64,000 nt of DNA from Desmodus rotundus (GCF_022682495.2 NC_071392.1:105204896-105268895); one strand, 5' to 3'. Counted from the first letter of the stretch, positions 13,201-21,204 are shown. The notes: generated by a model from the sequence alone, not told the origin. Program-made: numbers and translations.

Positions 13201-15414
13201 GGCTCAGCTTCCTTGGTTAGTGGGAAGTGGGGAACTCTACCCAGAACTGGCCCTTGGGTCCCTCCCCCCTGAGAGCAGGGGGGCCAGGACATAGGACTTC
13301 TGCTCTGCACCTGGCTTCCCACTTTGGCCTCTTTCTACCCGGCCAGCTCGGCAGGGTCTGGGTGACAGGACCTGATACCCAGGAGAGGCTACTCTTGATA
13401 TTGATGACCATGGCTGACATTCACCACGGGCTCACCATGTGCTGAGCCCTTTGACATCCTAATTTAAGTCCCTGATGTGGGTACTGTCATTGTGCCCATT
13501 TTAGAGATAAGGAAACTGAAACTCAAGGCAAGGTAGTGACATCTCCAGTAAGAGGTAGAGCCGAGATTGGAATCCAAGTTCCTGGGAATCCAAAGCCCGG
13601 GCTCTTAATTGCCAGGCCCGTCTCTTGTTCTCCGGGGGCTCTGGTGCCAGTTTAGCTGCTGCCTTAGTTTACCCACTTGTTCAAGAGGAATAAGGACAAG
13701 TCAGGGAGGGCATTTCAGCATGCCCCAGGAGAAACATGCCCTCCCTTGTCTCCCTCTATCTCCACACCCATCCTAAGGACTCCATCCCTCTGTTCAAGTT
13801 GCCCCATCACACCTCGGTCTCCCTGGACCCTTGCTGGGGTCGCTGGGGTCAAGGCTCTGCAGAGCCCTGGACATGGAATCTTCTGGGTGAGAGTTGAAAT
13901 CTGAGTTCTACCACTGGCTAGCTGTGTGACTTTGAGCACTTCCCTTAACTACTCTGTGCAGGGGGGGGGGGGGGAGCTGTTTCCTCCTCAGTAAAAAGAG
14001 GTAGAGACCACCGGTGTTGGATTAAGTGAGGTCATGGACAGCTCTTGTCAATGTGACTCTGTTTACAGGTCTCTGTGCCCGACCTCTGTCCCTAGCCCTG
14101 AGCCCAGGAGCCTGCCTGCCTGCAGGACACGGCATTCTGTCTCTGAGAGTGCGGAGGCCTTCCACATTTGTGATGACAAAGTCCCTGCGTTCTGTGTAGG
14201 AGGCTGCCTCCCTGGGACCCGGGAGGAATGAAGGGGCGCACAGCAAGTTGGAGACAGCTTCATTTTGGTTTTCCAATAAGTCCTGGGCCCTGAACCCCAA
14301 GTTCCCTGCTCCAGCTACCTCAGCCACCCACCCTGGCATTGTAGGCTGCCCACCCCCTTTGGCAGAACAGACAGCAGGATGGGGGTGCCAGTAGGGTTCT
14401 CAGGCTTCCCTGCACCACTGCTTGGGATCTGAAGGGAGAAACTCCTGCCTGAGCTCCTCAAAGGGGCATGAAAATACCATGAGATCATGGCTTGTGGTGG
14501 GGCCAGTCCCTAAGGAACTGGGGACTCGGCATTCACTGAGGAGATGACAGGGCCCAGCAACTGCAGCCGTGGTCCAGGTCAGGGGTGAAGAGGCACAAAC
14601 TGAAGTCCCTGCCCCATCCCCACAGACCCAGGCCTCTCCTGTATTCTACCTCTTCTATTGCTCTGACGCAACTTGCTAGCCCTCTCTGAGCCTTCTTGAC
14701 TGAAAATGAGCTGATGGTTCCTGATAGGGGTGTTGGCCATGTTAGACAAATTAGATGTTCCATAAGCCCTTTGAAAACTGTCCCATAAGGGAAAGCCACT
14801 ATTCCATGGAGGTGTCTCTCTGTCCCCTCTAGCCAGGATCAGCAGGTCACTCACTGCCTGAGGACCCAGTAGCATTAATGCCCTTGCAGTATGAACTTTC
14901 TGGTGAGTTAGACACCAACGTGCATTCAAATCCTGGCTGGTTGTTAGGCCAAGCAGGTCACGTCTGGAGTCTCATTGGTAAGGAGCACACGCCCTTCTGC
15001 TTTGTAGAGGGTTGTGGGGCTGGGTGGGAGTCATAAAATCCTCTTTTGAGCCTTTGCCATGTGCCAGGTCCTCTGCTAAGCACTTTAGATGAATTATCAA
15101 AAGTGATCTTCACAAAGACCTCATGAACGGTGTGCCCATTCCACGGAGGAAGCAGCCGAGGCTCAGATAGGAGAAGGGACTTGCTTGAGGTCACACAGCA
15201 GAGGCAGCTGTCTGGGCACCAAGGAGGGAGACCTGGCTGTGCCCGACGCGGGGCCCTGCCGGGATCCTGCCAGGGTCCTTGGCAGTGACTTCACACCTCC
15301 CCCACCACACCCAAGAAGCCAGCAGTATGTTTTGGGGCTGCGGGGCCCCCTTACCTTTGAGAGGAGGCAGAGGAAGGAGAAGGCCAGGAGGTGGGTCTGA
15401 GGTGTGCCTCTCAT
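4095..15414 (-). CDS. CCN5: CCN5 (WISP2), matricellular CCN-family protein, four coding exons
   Basis: Secreted matricellular protein of the CCN family. CCN5 is known as a growth-arrest and anti-fibrotic regulator and is unusual in lacking the C-terminal cystine-knot domain. Joining the exons 15414-15355, 11428-11212, 6199-5945 and 4294-4095 gives 732 nt, which is 243 codons plus a TAG stop, with no internal stop. Domains in order are signal peptide (1 to about 22), IGFBP-like (about 24-93), VWC (about 98-163) and TSP1 (about 194-237). Introns are 3926, 5012 and 1650 bp, with GT donors and AG acceptors and phases 0, 1 and 1. The reading frame resembles human CCN5 nearly throughout, and the missing CT domain separates it from CCN1-4 and CCN6. 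The C-terminal tail is about 7 residues shorter than in human. The gene appears intact. Confidence 0.95.
4365..4505 (+). repeat. MIR SINE fragment
   Basis: Core 'ctctggacctcagtttcttt' followed by 'ctctgtaagtg' and the 3' part with 'ggcacctggtacttgtaa'. Confidence 0.7.
4510..4740. other. CCN5 intron 3 sequence without recognised elements
   Basis: Contains a G run at 4543-4551. No repeat family was recognised. Confidence 0.5.
4745..4935 (+). mobile_element. MER20-like hAT-Charlie element
   Basis: 'gggcgattttgtcctccagg', 'ggcaatgtctggaggcattt' and 'ttgtcacagttgaggaggat' match the MER20 body. 'ggtgcacaggacggcccctc' is its 3' half. A second copy lies at 10305-10515. Lies in CCN5 intron 3. Confidence 0.75.
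4960..5060. repeat. Degenerate TG/CA-rich low-complexity tract
   Basis: Alternating purine-pyrimidine sequence: 'gtgtgtatgtgcatgtacgt' and 'gcagacacataggtatgcac'. Confidence 0.7.
5150..5365 (-). repeat. MIR SINE
   Basis: Antisense MIR, nearly full: 'cattttacagttgaggggcc', 'gaggcacagagaggtgaagc', 'gtcacacagctagaaagtgg' and a final 'ctctactgcctcccc'. Confidence 0.85.
5390..5770. other. AT-rich intronic segment
   Basis: CCN5 intron 3, including 'attatgtattatataatatt' and further ATA-rich runs. Possibly an L1 relic. No diagnostic phrase was found. Confidence 0.5.
5945..6199 (-). CDS. CCN5: CCN5 coding exon 3: von Willebrand factor C domain
   Basis: This exon encodes residues 93 (split) to 178 (split). 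It includes [37 protein letters not shown] and GKCCPEWVC, the cysteine pattern of a VWC domain, which in CCN proteins can bind TGF-beta/BMP-type ligands. The acceptor is CCGCAG|GGGGAG and the donor CGAG|GTGAGT, keeping phase 1 on both sides. The residues after CCPEW form a Gly/Pro-rich hinge that differs most from human, as expected of the CCN hinge. Confidence 0.96.
6514..6614. mobile_element. Mariner-type MITE (101 bp) in CCN5 intron 2
   Basis: Terminal inverted repeats 'gggtgggcaaaagtagg' and 'tttactttcgcccgccc' bracket about 70 bp of AT-rich sequence. TA dinucleotides at 6512-6513 and 6615-6616 form the target duplication. This is the layout of an internally deleted Tc1/mariner element. 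It carries no transposase. Confidence 0.85.
6845..6995 (+). repeat. MIR SINE
   Basis: 'gctggctgtgtgacttcagg', 'gcttaacttctctgagccac' and 'tgtagcacagtgctaagcgt' in MIR order. Confidence 0.8.
7125..7330 (+). repeat. Ancient interspersed repeat fragment
   Basis: 'ctgtgtgccagccactgtgc' followed by 'acacagcccttgcctggaga' resembles the opening of the copy at 8530. Confidence 0.5.
7455..7660 (+). repeat. MIR SINE
   Basis: 'ggagccaggtagacttgggt', 'tcaaaccccagttccccact', 'tgagccctggcaccctgctc' and 'gatgctcaataaatgg' at the end. Full length with an altered middle. Confidence 0.85.
8107..8125. repeat. (CA)n microsatellite
   Basis: About eight uninterrupted AC units in CCN5 intron 2. Confidence 0.9.
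8283..8316. repeat. (TTTTG)n-like tract
   Basis: Repeated T3-5G units before a MIR. Confidence 0.8.
8325..8510 (+). repeat. MIR SINE
   Basis: 'gctgtgtggtcctaggcagt', 'aacctctctgagccctagtt', 'aaaataggggtaataacagg' and 'catgctcaacaaatggtgcc'. Confidence 0.85.
8530..9290 (+). repeat. Long copy of an ancient interspersed repeat (L1M 3'-UTR-like)
   Basis: Opens with 'tgcaccaggcactattctag', continues with 'ggtgcaaaggccctgaggtg', 'gatctgacttatattatctg' and 'tggagagatgtcaagaagga'. The phrases occur in the same order in other mammalian copies. Shorter copies in this window lie near 95, 16255, 22870, 26440 and 29725. I am sure it is interspersed but not of the exact family name. Confidence 0.65.
9620..9880 (+). 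repeat. MIR SINE
   Basis: 'gagttcaaatcccagctcat', 'ggagctgtgtgactttgcac', 'taacctctctgtgtctcc' and 'ttgtgcctggcacacgctaa'. Full length. Confidence 0.85.
9900..10215. other. AT-rich intronic segment
   Basis: CCN5 intron 2. AT-rich with no diagnostic repeat phrase. No coding signal seen. Confidence 0.45.
10221..10280. repeat. (GA)n then GGAA-rich microsatellite
   Basis: About 40 bases of GA repeats followed by AGGAAGGGAGGAAGGGAA. Confidence 0.95.
10305..10515 (+). mobile_element. MER20-like hAT-Charlie element
   Basis: 'cagtggttctcagttggagg', 'ccaggggacattcagcaatg', 'ggcatctagtgggtagagcc' and 'cacaggacagcccccaaaac'. Almost full length. Confidence 0.85.
10665..10835 (+). repeat. MIR SINE
   Basis: 'caagctgtgtgatatcgaac', 'tgagcctcagtttcctcatc', 'agtgcttagcacagtgcctg' and 'catatgctatgctctaaata'. 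Confidence 0.85.
11212..11428 (-). CDS. CCN5: CCN5 coding exon 2: IGFBP-like domain
   Basis: This exon encodes residues 21-92 plus one base of codon 93. It is cysteine-rich, with [11 protein letters not shown] at the start, [20 protein letters not shown] in the middle and SQGLVCQ near the end, which is the layout of an IGFBP N-terminal domain. The acceptor is a pyrimidine tract followed by GCAG|GTGTGT, and the donor is CTCT|GTAAGC (phase 1). The signature normally written GCGCCxxC reads GCNCCRVC here, from an AAC codon. All cysteines of the signature are kept. Confidence 0.95.
11595..11815 (+). repeat. MIR SINE
   Basis: Lies 167 bp upstream, in gene sense, of CCN5 exon 2. 'gatcttgggcaagttactta', 'agctctctgagcctcgatat' and 'ggcaatagtagtacattccg'. 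Confidence 0.85.
12035..12175 (+). mobile_element. MER5-like hAT-Charlie element
   Basis: 'aatcaaccaggaatcttggt', 'ggcagggccccaggaatctg' and 'actttttaacaggctgttca'. Confidence 0.65.
12225..12325 (-). repeat. MIR SINE fragment
   Basis: 'tgtacagatggggcacctga', then 'cacggaagggacttgccaaa'. Antisense and diverged. Confidence 0.5.
13020..13190 (-). mobile_element. MER5A-like hAT-Charlie element
   Basis: 'ctcaagtgtggtctggaccg', 'tttgttggacatgcagcctc' and 'tgcatttcaatacatccaaa', in MER5A antisense order. Confidence 0.75.
13405..13620 (-). repeat. MIR SINE
   Basis: 'gggctcaccatgtgctgagc', 'cccattttagagataaggaa', 'actgaaactcaaggcaaggt' and 'ccgggctcttaattgccagg'. Full length. Confidence 0.85.
13880..14055 (+). 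repeat. MIR SINE with an internal G14 run
   Basis: 'ggctagctgtgtgactttga' precedes a run of 14 G at 13961-13974, then 'cctcctcagtaaaaagaggt' resumes the MIR. Confidence 0.75.
14630..14785 (+). repeat. MIR SINE fragment
   Basis: 'agccctctctgagccttctt' followed by 'gactgaaaatgagctgatgg'. Diverged. Confidence 0.55.
14890..14980 (+). repeat. MIR SINE 5' fragment
   Basis: 'gcattcaaatcctggctggt', matching the MIR 5' third. Confidence 0.5.
15040..15220 (-). repeat. MIR SINE just 3' of CCN5 exon 1
   Basis: 'ccatgtgccaggtcctctgc', 'ccattccacggaggaagcag' and 'gaggtcacacagcagaggca'. Its end lies about 135 bp from the exon 1 donor. Confidence 0.85.
15355..15414 (-). CDS. CCN5: CCN5 coding exon 1: start codon and signal peptide
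   Basis: The exon encodes 20 residues, [20 protein letters not shown], a basic start followed by a Leu/Phe-rich hydrophobic core typical of a secretory signal peptide. It matches the start of human CCN5 closely. The donor, read on the minus strand, is AAG|GTAAGG, which leaves phase 0. The ATG at 15414 was chosen because the homology begins exactly there. An in-frame upstream ATG (15423) has no matching residues. Confidence 0.95.
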
Positions 15415-15507
15415 GTTAACCATGTCCCCCACGGAGCCAGCTTTGAGCCTGGGAGGCAGGACCTGTAAGTATGTTCTGCAGGCTGTGAGGTCACCCCCTC
15501 CACCCCA

Positions 15508-15532
15508 TACACACACACGCGCACACACACAG
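15508..15532. repeat. (CA)n/(CG) microsatellite
   Basis: AC repeat with two CGCG-type interruptions, about 95 bp upstream of the CCN5 start codon. Confidence 0.9.
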
Positions 15533-16051
15533 GTCTTTGCATTCCTTGCTCCTCACCCCAACCTCAGCCTCCCACCATTTACCTGAAGGTGAGACTATGG
15601 AGGCCACCAGGGGGTGCCTGCCAAGGTGTGCGTGTGTGAAAGCCAGAGCCCCTGTCAGCACCAAGAGCCTGGGACGGGCTGGCAGGGGCCTCTTAGCTCC
15701 TCCCAGCCCAAGAGGGCCTCCCCACGCCTTGGCTGTAGCTGCTGCAGCCCTGCCCAGACCCCCTGCCCGACCCCGGGGGGCTGTGGATCCAGGAAGTGCT
15801 GGGCAGACACCCCCTAGCCGAGCTGACCCAAGTCCTCCTAAGTCCTGTGGCCCGGTTTCTGGGCAGCTTCAGAAGGCCTGCGGTTTCTGGCAGGAGGATT
15901 GGCAGCCACCCAGAGGCGGGTGTGACCCAAAGCAAAACTTCCCTGGCGGCCTGTTTGCTTTTGGCAACCAGGGGCCTCCCCAGGGCCTGTTTTCCGGCCT
16001 CTGGCAGGCGGCCGCGGCGGAGGAACCCGCGCGGGCTGGGCCTATGGTGTG

Positions 16052-16119
16052 CCGGCGCTTGCCGGGCACTAGGAGCTGATCTGGACCGGCGTTTGCTGAG
16101 CACTAGGGGCTGGTGTGGA
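16052..16119. repeat. 34-bp tandem duplication, CpG-rich, upstream of CCN5
   Basis: Two adjacent 34-bp units (16052-16085 and 16086-16119) both begin CCGGCG and contain GCACTAGG. They match at 28 of 34 positions, and five of the six differences are transitions. The sequence just before (16005-16050) holds GCGGCCGCGGCGG and CGCGCGGG, the densest CpG cluster near the gene. Confidence 0.85.
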
Positions 16120-16254
16120 AGAACCAAGTCCGTTTCATGTACTTCAGCCATCTCCGAGGGCCCCCTGCAGGGCCTGGATACACAGCACAGACTTTGGGTC
16201 AAAGCCCAGAGTGGGAGATGCCCGTGAGAAAACAGGTGGAATTTCTGGGCGCAT

Positions 16255-16400
16255 CAAGAAGGGGTCCTTGTTGAGACAGAGGGCAAGGGACGGCTTTCTG
16301 AAGGAGGTGCCTTTTCAGGCAGCCAGGGAAAGGTGGAGTGGGAGAAGACAGAATGTTCCAGGTGGAGGGAACAGCATGTACAAATGCCTAGAGGTGGGAG
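16255..16400 (+). repeat. Ancient interspersed repeat fragment
   Basis: 'gacagaatgttccaggtgga', 'gggaacagcatgtacaaatg' and 'cctagaggtgggagagagtg' belong to the family of the 8530 copy. Confidence 0.55.
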
Positions 16401-16404
16401 AGAG

Positions 16405-17095
16405 TGTGGTATGATAGCATTGCCTGTTCTAGGAGCCGCAGGTGCCCGGGGGTAACTGGAGCTGACTGTGAGGAGGGGTATGGTTTCCTACATGGGGAGC
16501 AAGAGACCCAAATTCAAGCCACCAGTTTTTTGGAGACATCTACAACATTCCGGCCAGTGAGGGGTGGGGGATGTGAAGGCGAGAGCTTTGGCCGCAGACT
16601 GTGGCAAAGATAACAGAGGTGAGGTCAAAGGGTGAGTGGGGAAGCCTTTGGCCCCCCACAGTTTCCACCAGTACCTCAAACCTGGACGGAGCTGGACGGT
16701 AGAGGGTTCCAGAATGGGCAGCTGATGAGGAAGAAGAGTGACTCGATGTCGGTGTCAGACAGAGGGACTTTTCATCAGAGGGGTGACACCCTCTGGGTTG
16801 CAGTCTTAGGGGATGAAGGATGCCAACCGACACTCATTGGTGCCAACTCAATGCCAACAGGAGTCCCCAATTTGGGAGGCAGTGAAGAAGGGGATTTTGT
16901 TCAGTGCAAAACAGCTCTACTGCGCTGTGACACGGCTGTGACTACGGCAAGGCTGTGAAGCCGCCCCAGGGTCAGGCCCCTCTCCCACTAGAGCTCAGCC
17001 AGGGAGATAGTCTTCAGGCTTTGGTGGAAAGGAACTGTCCAAGCTAGAGGGGAGCTGGCTTAGGTGGATGGGAGTCCCTACCCTGGTCCCTGACT
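16405..17095. other. No gene or clear repeat seen
   Basis: Mixed sequence with short ORFs lacking known motifs. A 5'-MIR-like phrase occurs near 16510. Confidence 0.5.
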
Positions 17096-17099
17096 GGTT

Positions 17100-17600
17100 T
17101 GTCCTCATGCAAATGAGGACTCGAAATCTTCACAGTTTGATTGGTCCAAAAGGCACTGTCCTGATTGGTCAGAATAGAGCTGCTCTGATTGGCTAGAGCT
17201 GTGCAGCTCTGATTGGATGGAGAAAGCCTCAGTCCTAGGGGTTAAAATAGGATTCCAGGAACTCCTTTTTAGGGGCCAGCTCAGGTGGCAGAAGCCCAGG
17301 ACAGAGGCAGGCAGTTCAGCTGAGTCAGACAGTCCAGAGCAGGCTTCTCCATGACGTGCTGTTTGCACAAGTGGCCCTGTTGCAGAAATGGCTGCTAAGC
17401 TCTGTTTTTATAGAAACTTGAGCCCAGTTAGCCACCAGGAGCCCTTCTTAGTAGGTGTCTGTTTTTCCTCAGAGTTCGGAAGGATGAAGGTGAAATGGCT
17501 GGAGGAAGCCGTCTGGGGACAGGGGTGGAGTGCCCACAGACTTGGAGGGAAGGAGAGAGACTTGGCTCATTGGTGGGTCAACAGTTGACAGATGAATTCT
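17100..17600 (+). mobile_element. LTR-like promoter segment with octamer and four inverted CCAAT boxes
   Basis: ATGCAAAT at 17107-17114, ATTGG at 17140, 17164, 17188 and 17212, and a TTAAAATA at 17242-17249 follow one another in promoter order. The four ATTGG boxes are the starts of 24-bp tandem units. The sequence after the TTAAAA box contains no coding domain. The arrangement is that of a retroviral LTR U3, but no family was recognised and no LTR ends were fixed. Confidence 0.45.
17140..17235 (+). repeat. 24-bp tandem array, four units, each starting ATTGG
   Basis: Units begin at 17140, 17164, 17188 and 17212. Each opens with ATTGG, preceded by G (and by CTG in the last three). The second half of units 2-3 shares GAGCTG-type words. 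CCAAT boxes on the minus strand are potential NF-Y sites. Confidence 0.85.
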
Positions 17601-17639
17601 GATGTTTGAGTCAGAGGCATGCCTAAGGCATTTTATACC

Positions 17640-18395
17640 CAGAGTGGACCATTTTTGAACACTCCCCTTCTTTATACAATGAAGTTATTTTCCGTAATAA
17701 TCGTGAGGTGACGCAAATATACGCCTATTGCACGTGGGATCTAAAATCTGCACGTGCCAAACGCAATCATCATCCTTTGCAGGTCACCCTTTTTCACTGT
17801 TTTCCACTTTAAACACCAGTGAGAACGCCAAGTAGACATACGGAGTGACAGGACTGAACACCCTGTATCTGTGTCCTCGCTGTCACTTACGGTCACTGTG
17901 TCTTTGGAGCCACTTGAGATGCAGACATACGTAACGCCATGGGGCTGGAGACGGGCACCATCCTTGAAGCACCACATATATGCTTAAAGCACAGTGCACC
18001 GGAACTTTCTCCATGAAGGCACGTTCCTCAGCGCGGGTGCGCTGGGTGAGATCGGAGTCCTAGAGGTCCTCCAAGTGAACTTCCCTGCAGAGTATGTTTA
18101 CTAAAGGACGAGAAATTAAAATGTGCTAATTCAAAGCTTACATATATATTGATAAAATCCAACAGTTAGAACTTAGACCAAAAAAAATTTTCGGGACAGA
18201 ATATTTCATGACTGACATCAGATTTGCCAGTGCGTGGTGACAACAGAAAGCAGATCGGCTTCACCTCAATTTTATTTTATCTTTAAATTTTGCGTAGACA
18301 GTGTGCCCCAATGGGAAGACCACTCCCATATTCTGTCTTTGTAGGGCTGCTGGTTTTATTTTTATCATTTCTTTTATCCTCACCTGAGGACATTT
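17640..18395. other. Unassigned segment with paired E-boxes
   Basis: Relatively AT-rich, with no repeat family recognised. It has two CACGTG palindromes (17731 and 17751). A 78-residue minus-strand ORF (17741-17977) has no recognised motif. Confidence 0.4.
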
Positions 18396-18404
18396 TTTTT
18401 TTTA

Positions 18405-18645
18405 CATTGCCTTTTTTGGGAGAGAGGAAGGAAGAGAGGAAGGGAGAGAAAGAAACATCAGTGTGAGAGAGAGACATGGGTTGGTTGTCTCCCATACACG
18501 CCCAGAGCGGGGCTCAAACCCACCTGGACGAGGGATTGAACCTAAAGCCTAGGTGTGTGCCCTTCACTGGGAATTAAAACCCACATGCCTTCAGTTATGG
18601 GAAGATGCTCCAACCAACTGAGCCACACCAGCCAGGGCGGGCCCC
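18405..18645 (-). mobile_element. VES-type bat SINE
   Basis: Antisense copy. GA-rich start, 'agaaagaaacatcagtgtga', 'ccaaccaactgagccacacc' and 'agccagggcgggcc' at the tRNA-like head. Confidence 0.9.
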
Positions 18646-18654
18646 TGGTTTTAG

Positions 18655-18840
18655 TGATAATGAAAAAGACTATGTATTGAGTGCCCAGTGGGAACCAGCC
18701 CTGTGCCAAATACTTTGTATTAAAAAGTGGTGTTTCTAATCCTCACAGTCCACACCTCAATAAGAAGGGTAAGGTTTAGAGAGGTTAAGTAACTTATTTC
18801 ATGTCACACAGCTGGTCCACAGCCAGCTTTTCAGTACAGG
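18655..18840 (-). repeat. MIR SINE
   Basis: 'ccctgtgccaaatactttgt', 'ggtaaggtttagagaggtta' and 'tcatgtcacacagctggtcc'. Confidence 0.8.
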
Positions 18841-18929
18841 TCCCTGTGACCCCACACTTACATTGTGGCTTTTGGTGTTGTCACTTATTTTGCTACTGCT
18901 CGTAGAGTTCTCTGTGGAATCTATTTTTT

Positions 18930-19155
18930 TTAAATTGAGGGGATTGTATATATATCTATGCTTATGTATACATATATATGCTTAAAGTGCGTTAGTGTTA
19001 AATGCATAGCTCAACAATTCTTTACATATGTAGACACCCATGTAACCACCACCCATATCAAGGTACACTTCCAGAAGTTTCCCCATGCCCCTTCCGAGAC
19101 TGTACTTCTGCCCTGGGTACACACCCTTCTGGCTGCTGTCACTACTGATCACCAT
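18930..19155 (-). repeat. L1/HAL1-type LINE antisense fragment
   Basis: 'catgtaaccaccacccatat', 'caaggtacacttccagaagt' and 'ccccatgccccttccgagac' are typical of old LINE antisense sequence. Confidence 0.6.
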
Positions 19156-19159
19156 TGAT

Positions 19160-19955
19160 GAGTTTTTCCCGGGAGGAGCAGTTCTGAAGCACTCCTTTCT
19201 CTGAGGCCGGGGGGAAGCTGGGAGAGAAAGGAGGTGTGAGGAGGAGCAGGAGAGAGGCTCACTGAGCCGTAATACCAGCCACATCAGCATCAGGAAACAC
19301 TCTGCTGACAGTGAGCTGGTGAGGAGAGCCCGCTGCCCAGGGAGGTGACAGGAGGGGGGTGGAAGCATCGCCGCCAGCCCAGAGGGGCCTGAGTCGGAGC
19401 ATGGCTTTTGCTTGGAACTTGTTCCCTCTAGTAATCAAGGATGGGTATGTGGGGACAGTGGGAGGCCCTGTGGCCTGGCCAGCTCAGGAAGCACGCGGCT
19501 GACACCAGGGTGTCTGGCAGGGAACCTGTGAGTGACGATCCTTCCAAACACAGTTCGAAGTGTCGAAGGACTGCGGCAGGAACCACCACTTTGTCTGGCA
19601 CCTTGAAGGATGTGATAGTCCAGGGCACCCATAAATACTTTGGCTGCTGTTGCAGCCCCCCAGATGTGACCCCAGAATGGGCCTGCCTGCCCTGTGCGTT
19701 GCTGGAAACAGACAGAGGCTCATAAGTCAAAAGGTCTGGGCTTCAAAGCCTGGCTCCTGCACAGAGGGAGAAAAGGCAGGAGGAATGAAAGGGGCACCTG
19801 GGGACGCACGGCAAGAGCTGTCACTCCCAGATGCCGACCTTGCACTTGCATGGCCCTCAGAGTGAGCGCCTCCCGAGGAGTGAGGTGCCCAGGGCTCAAA
19901 AGGAGTTCACGGTAAGAAGTCAATGAATATTGGTTGAATGACTAAATGACAACTT
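19160..19955. other. No gene or clear repeat seen
   Basis: GC-moderate with overlapping short ORFs on both strands and no motif or conserved splice pattern I can recognise. Confidence 0.5.
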
Positions 19956-19964
19956 CCTATTCCA

Positions 19965-20135
19965 ATGTGTTTATTGGGGCATATTAGGCTATGTTGAGGT
20001 CACAAAGAAACCCCTAAATCTCAGTGACTTAAGACAACAAAGGTTTTCTTTTGCTCACAGATGGTCCAGTGAAATTGGGCAGGTCTTCTTCACCTTGGAG
20101 CTGCACCTGTGGCTCTTCCCTACTCAGATGTCTGC
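19965..20135 (+). repeat. Interspersed repeat, same family as 60690-61060
   Basis: 'aaatctcagtgacttaagac' and 'aacaaaggttttcttttgct' are typical of a common placental repeat whose core reads 'cttagtggcttaaaacaac'. Family name not fixed. Confidence 0.5.
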
Positions 20136-20139
20136 TCCG

Positions 20140-20275
20140 AGGCATGCCCATCACCTGGTAGCTTGTTGGAAATGAAGAATCCAGGCCTGACCTCAGAATC
20201 AAAGTCTGCATTTTAATAAGACCCCCACGTGATTTGTATGCACATTACAGTTTGTGAATCACTGATCTAGAGTGG
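20140..20275 (-). mobile_element. MER5A-like hAT-Charlie element
   Basis: 'cccatcacctggtagcttgt', 'ggcctgacctcagaatcaaa', 'tctgcattttaataagaccc' and 'gtttgtgaatcactgatc'. Confidence 0.75.
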
Positions 20276-20279
20276 TGGT

Positions 20280-21070
20280 CTTCAAGGTCACCTTGGAGAA
20301 GAGGGGTGCTTCAGACCGGAAGTGATGCTCATTGCTTAGGCTCATATTTCATTGGCCAGAACTAGTCGCATGTCCCTAACTTAACCACAAGGGGGGCCGG
20401 GAAATGTGATTGTTCTGTGGGTGCCCAGAAGAGGAACCAGAGTGAGGAACATGTGACAGATTCTTTGCCACAAGTATCTTGGGACCTGGGCCACATACTT
20501 TGGCTTCTCTGGCTCTCGGTTCTCCATCTTGTTTGCGTTTGAGGTGGCCTACACGTTCTTTCAGACCTGGGCCAAGCCGAACACTTGAAGATCTAGGAAG
20601 GCATCTGAAAAATGAAACACGTCTCGATTAGGGCGCAGCATATGAAAGCCATGAAAAGAATGGATGAAATTGGAAGGATGAAGTCGGTTTCAGCCATTCT
20701 GTTTGTCTTGGTCCTTCCATATCCACGTCATGACAAGCCCTGTGCTAGGCGCTAGAGAGGTCATGGAAATAAGATGCCGGGCACCGGGGAGCTCACAGTG
20801 GTGACATTAGGTGGTGGGGACAGAGAGACCAAAACAGACCTAGACCCAAGCAGGGTGAGGAGTGGGCAGGGTCAGTGCTCCCGTGGCTGGACTTACCATT
20901 GGGAGAGGGGCCACCTGTACTGCAGGAATAGAGGGTTCCTCAAGGGTGGCCCTCAAATGCTGAGGAGGGAAGAGGGGAAATAAAGAAGGCGCCTGGGTTC
21001 CTGATGACACCGGGGGCCGCCATGTGCACCCTGGACTCAACCTATAGATTCATTCACATGATCAAAAAAA
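20280..21070. other. No gene seen; possible old repeat scraps
   Basis: Near 20735-20800 'caagccctgtgctaggcgct' recalls the old LINE-like family at 8530. The rest is unassigned. Confidence 0.45.
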
Positions 21071-21077
21071 CAGTAAT

Positions 21078-21200
21078 GCCCTGGTCGGGTGGCTCAGTTG
21101 GTTGGAGCATTGTTCCATATACCAAAAGGTTGTGGGTTCAATTCCCGGTCAGGGCACACACCTAGATGGTGGGTTTGATCCCTGGTGGCATATAACTGTT
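21078..21200 (+). mobile_element. VES-type bat SINE, 3'-truncated
   Basis: 'gccctggtcgggtggctcag', 'ttggttggagcattgttcca', 'aaggttgtgggttcaattcc' and 'ggtttgatccctggtggcat'. The CT-rich tail is missing. Confidence 0.92.
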
Positions 21201-21204
21201 CACA

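Larger units (their letters stand above)
15415..16130 (-). promoter_or_regulatory. Region upstream of CCN5 (5' UTR and probable promoter)
   Basis: Upstream of the CCN5 start codon. No TATA box is obvious on the minus strand. A possible non-coding exon junction exists: donor CTTCAG|GTAAAT at 15583/15582 and acceptor ACTTACAG at about 15463, with the AC/GT microsatellite (15508-15532) inside the would-be intron. A CpG-rich patch with a 34-bp duplication lies at about 16000-16120. Promoter assignment is by position only. Confidence 0.4.

Noticed and set aside
15604..15620. CTCF site CCACCAGGGGGTGCC upstream of CCN5
   Set aside because: The essential C of the GGC core is T, so the match is weak. 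Recorded only because of its position.
17140..17235. CRISPR-like array of 24-bp units
   Set aside because: Units are contiguous with no spacers. Best seen as a short tandem repeat of CCAAT boxes.
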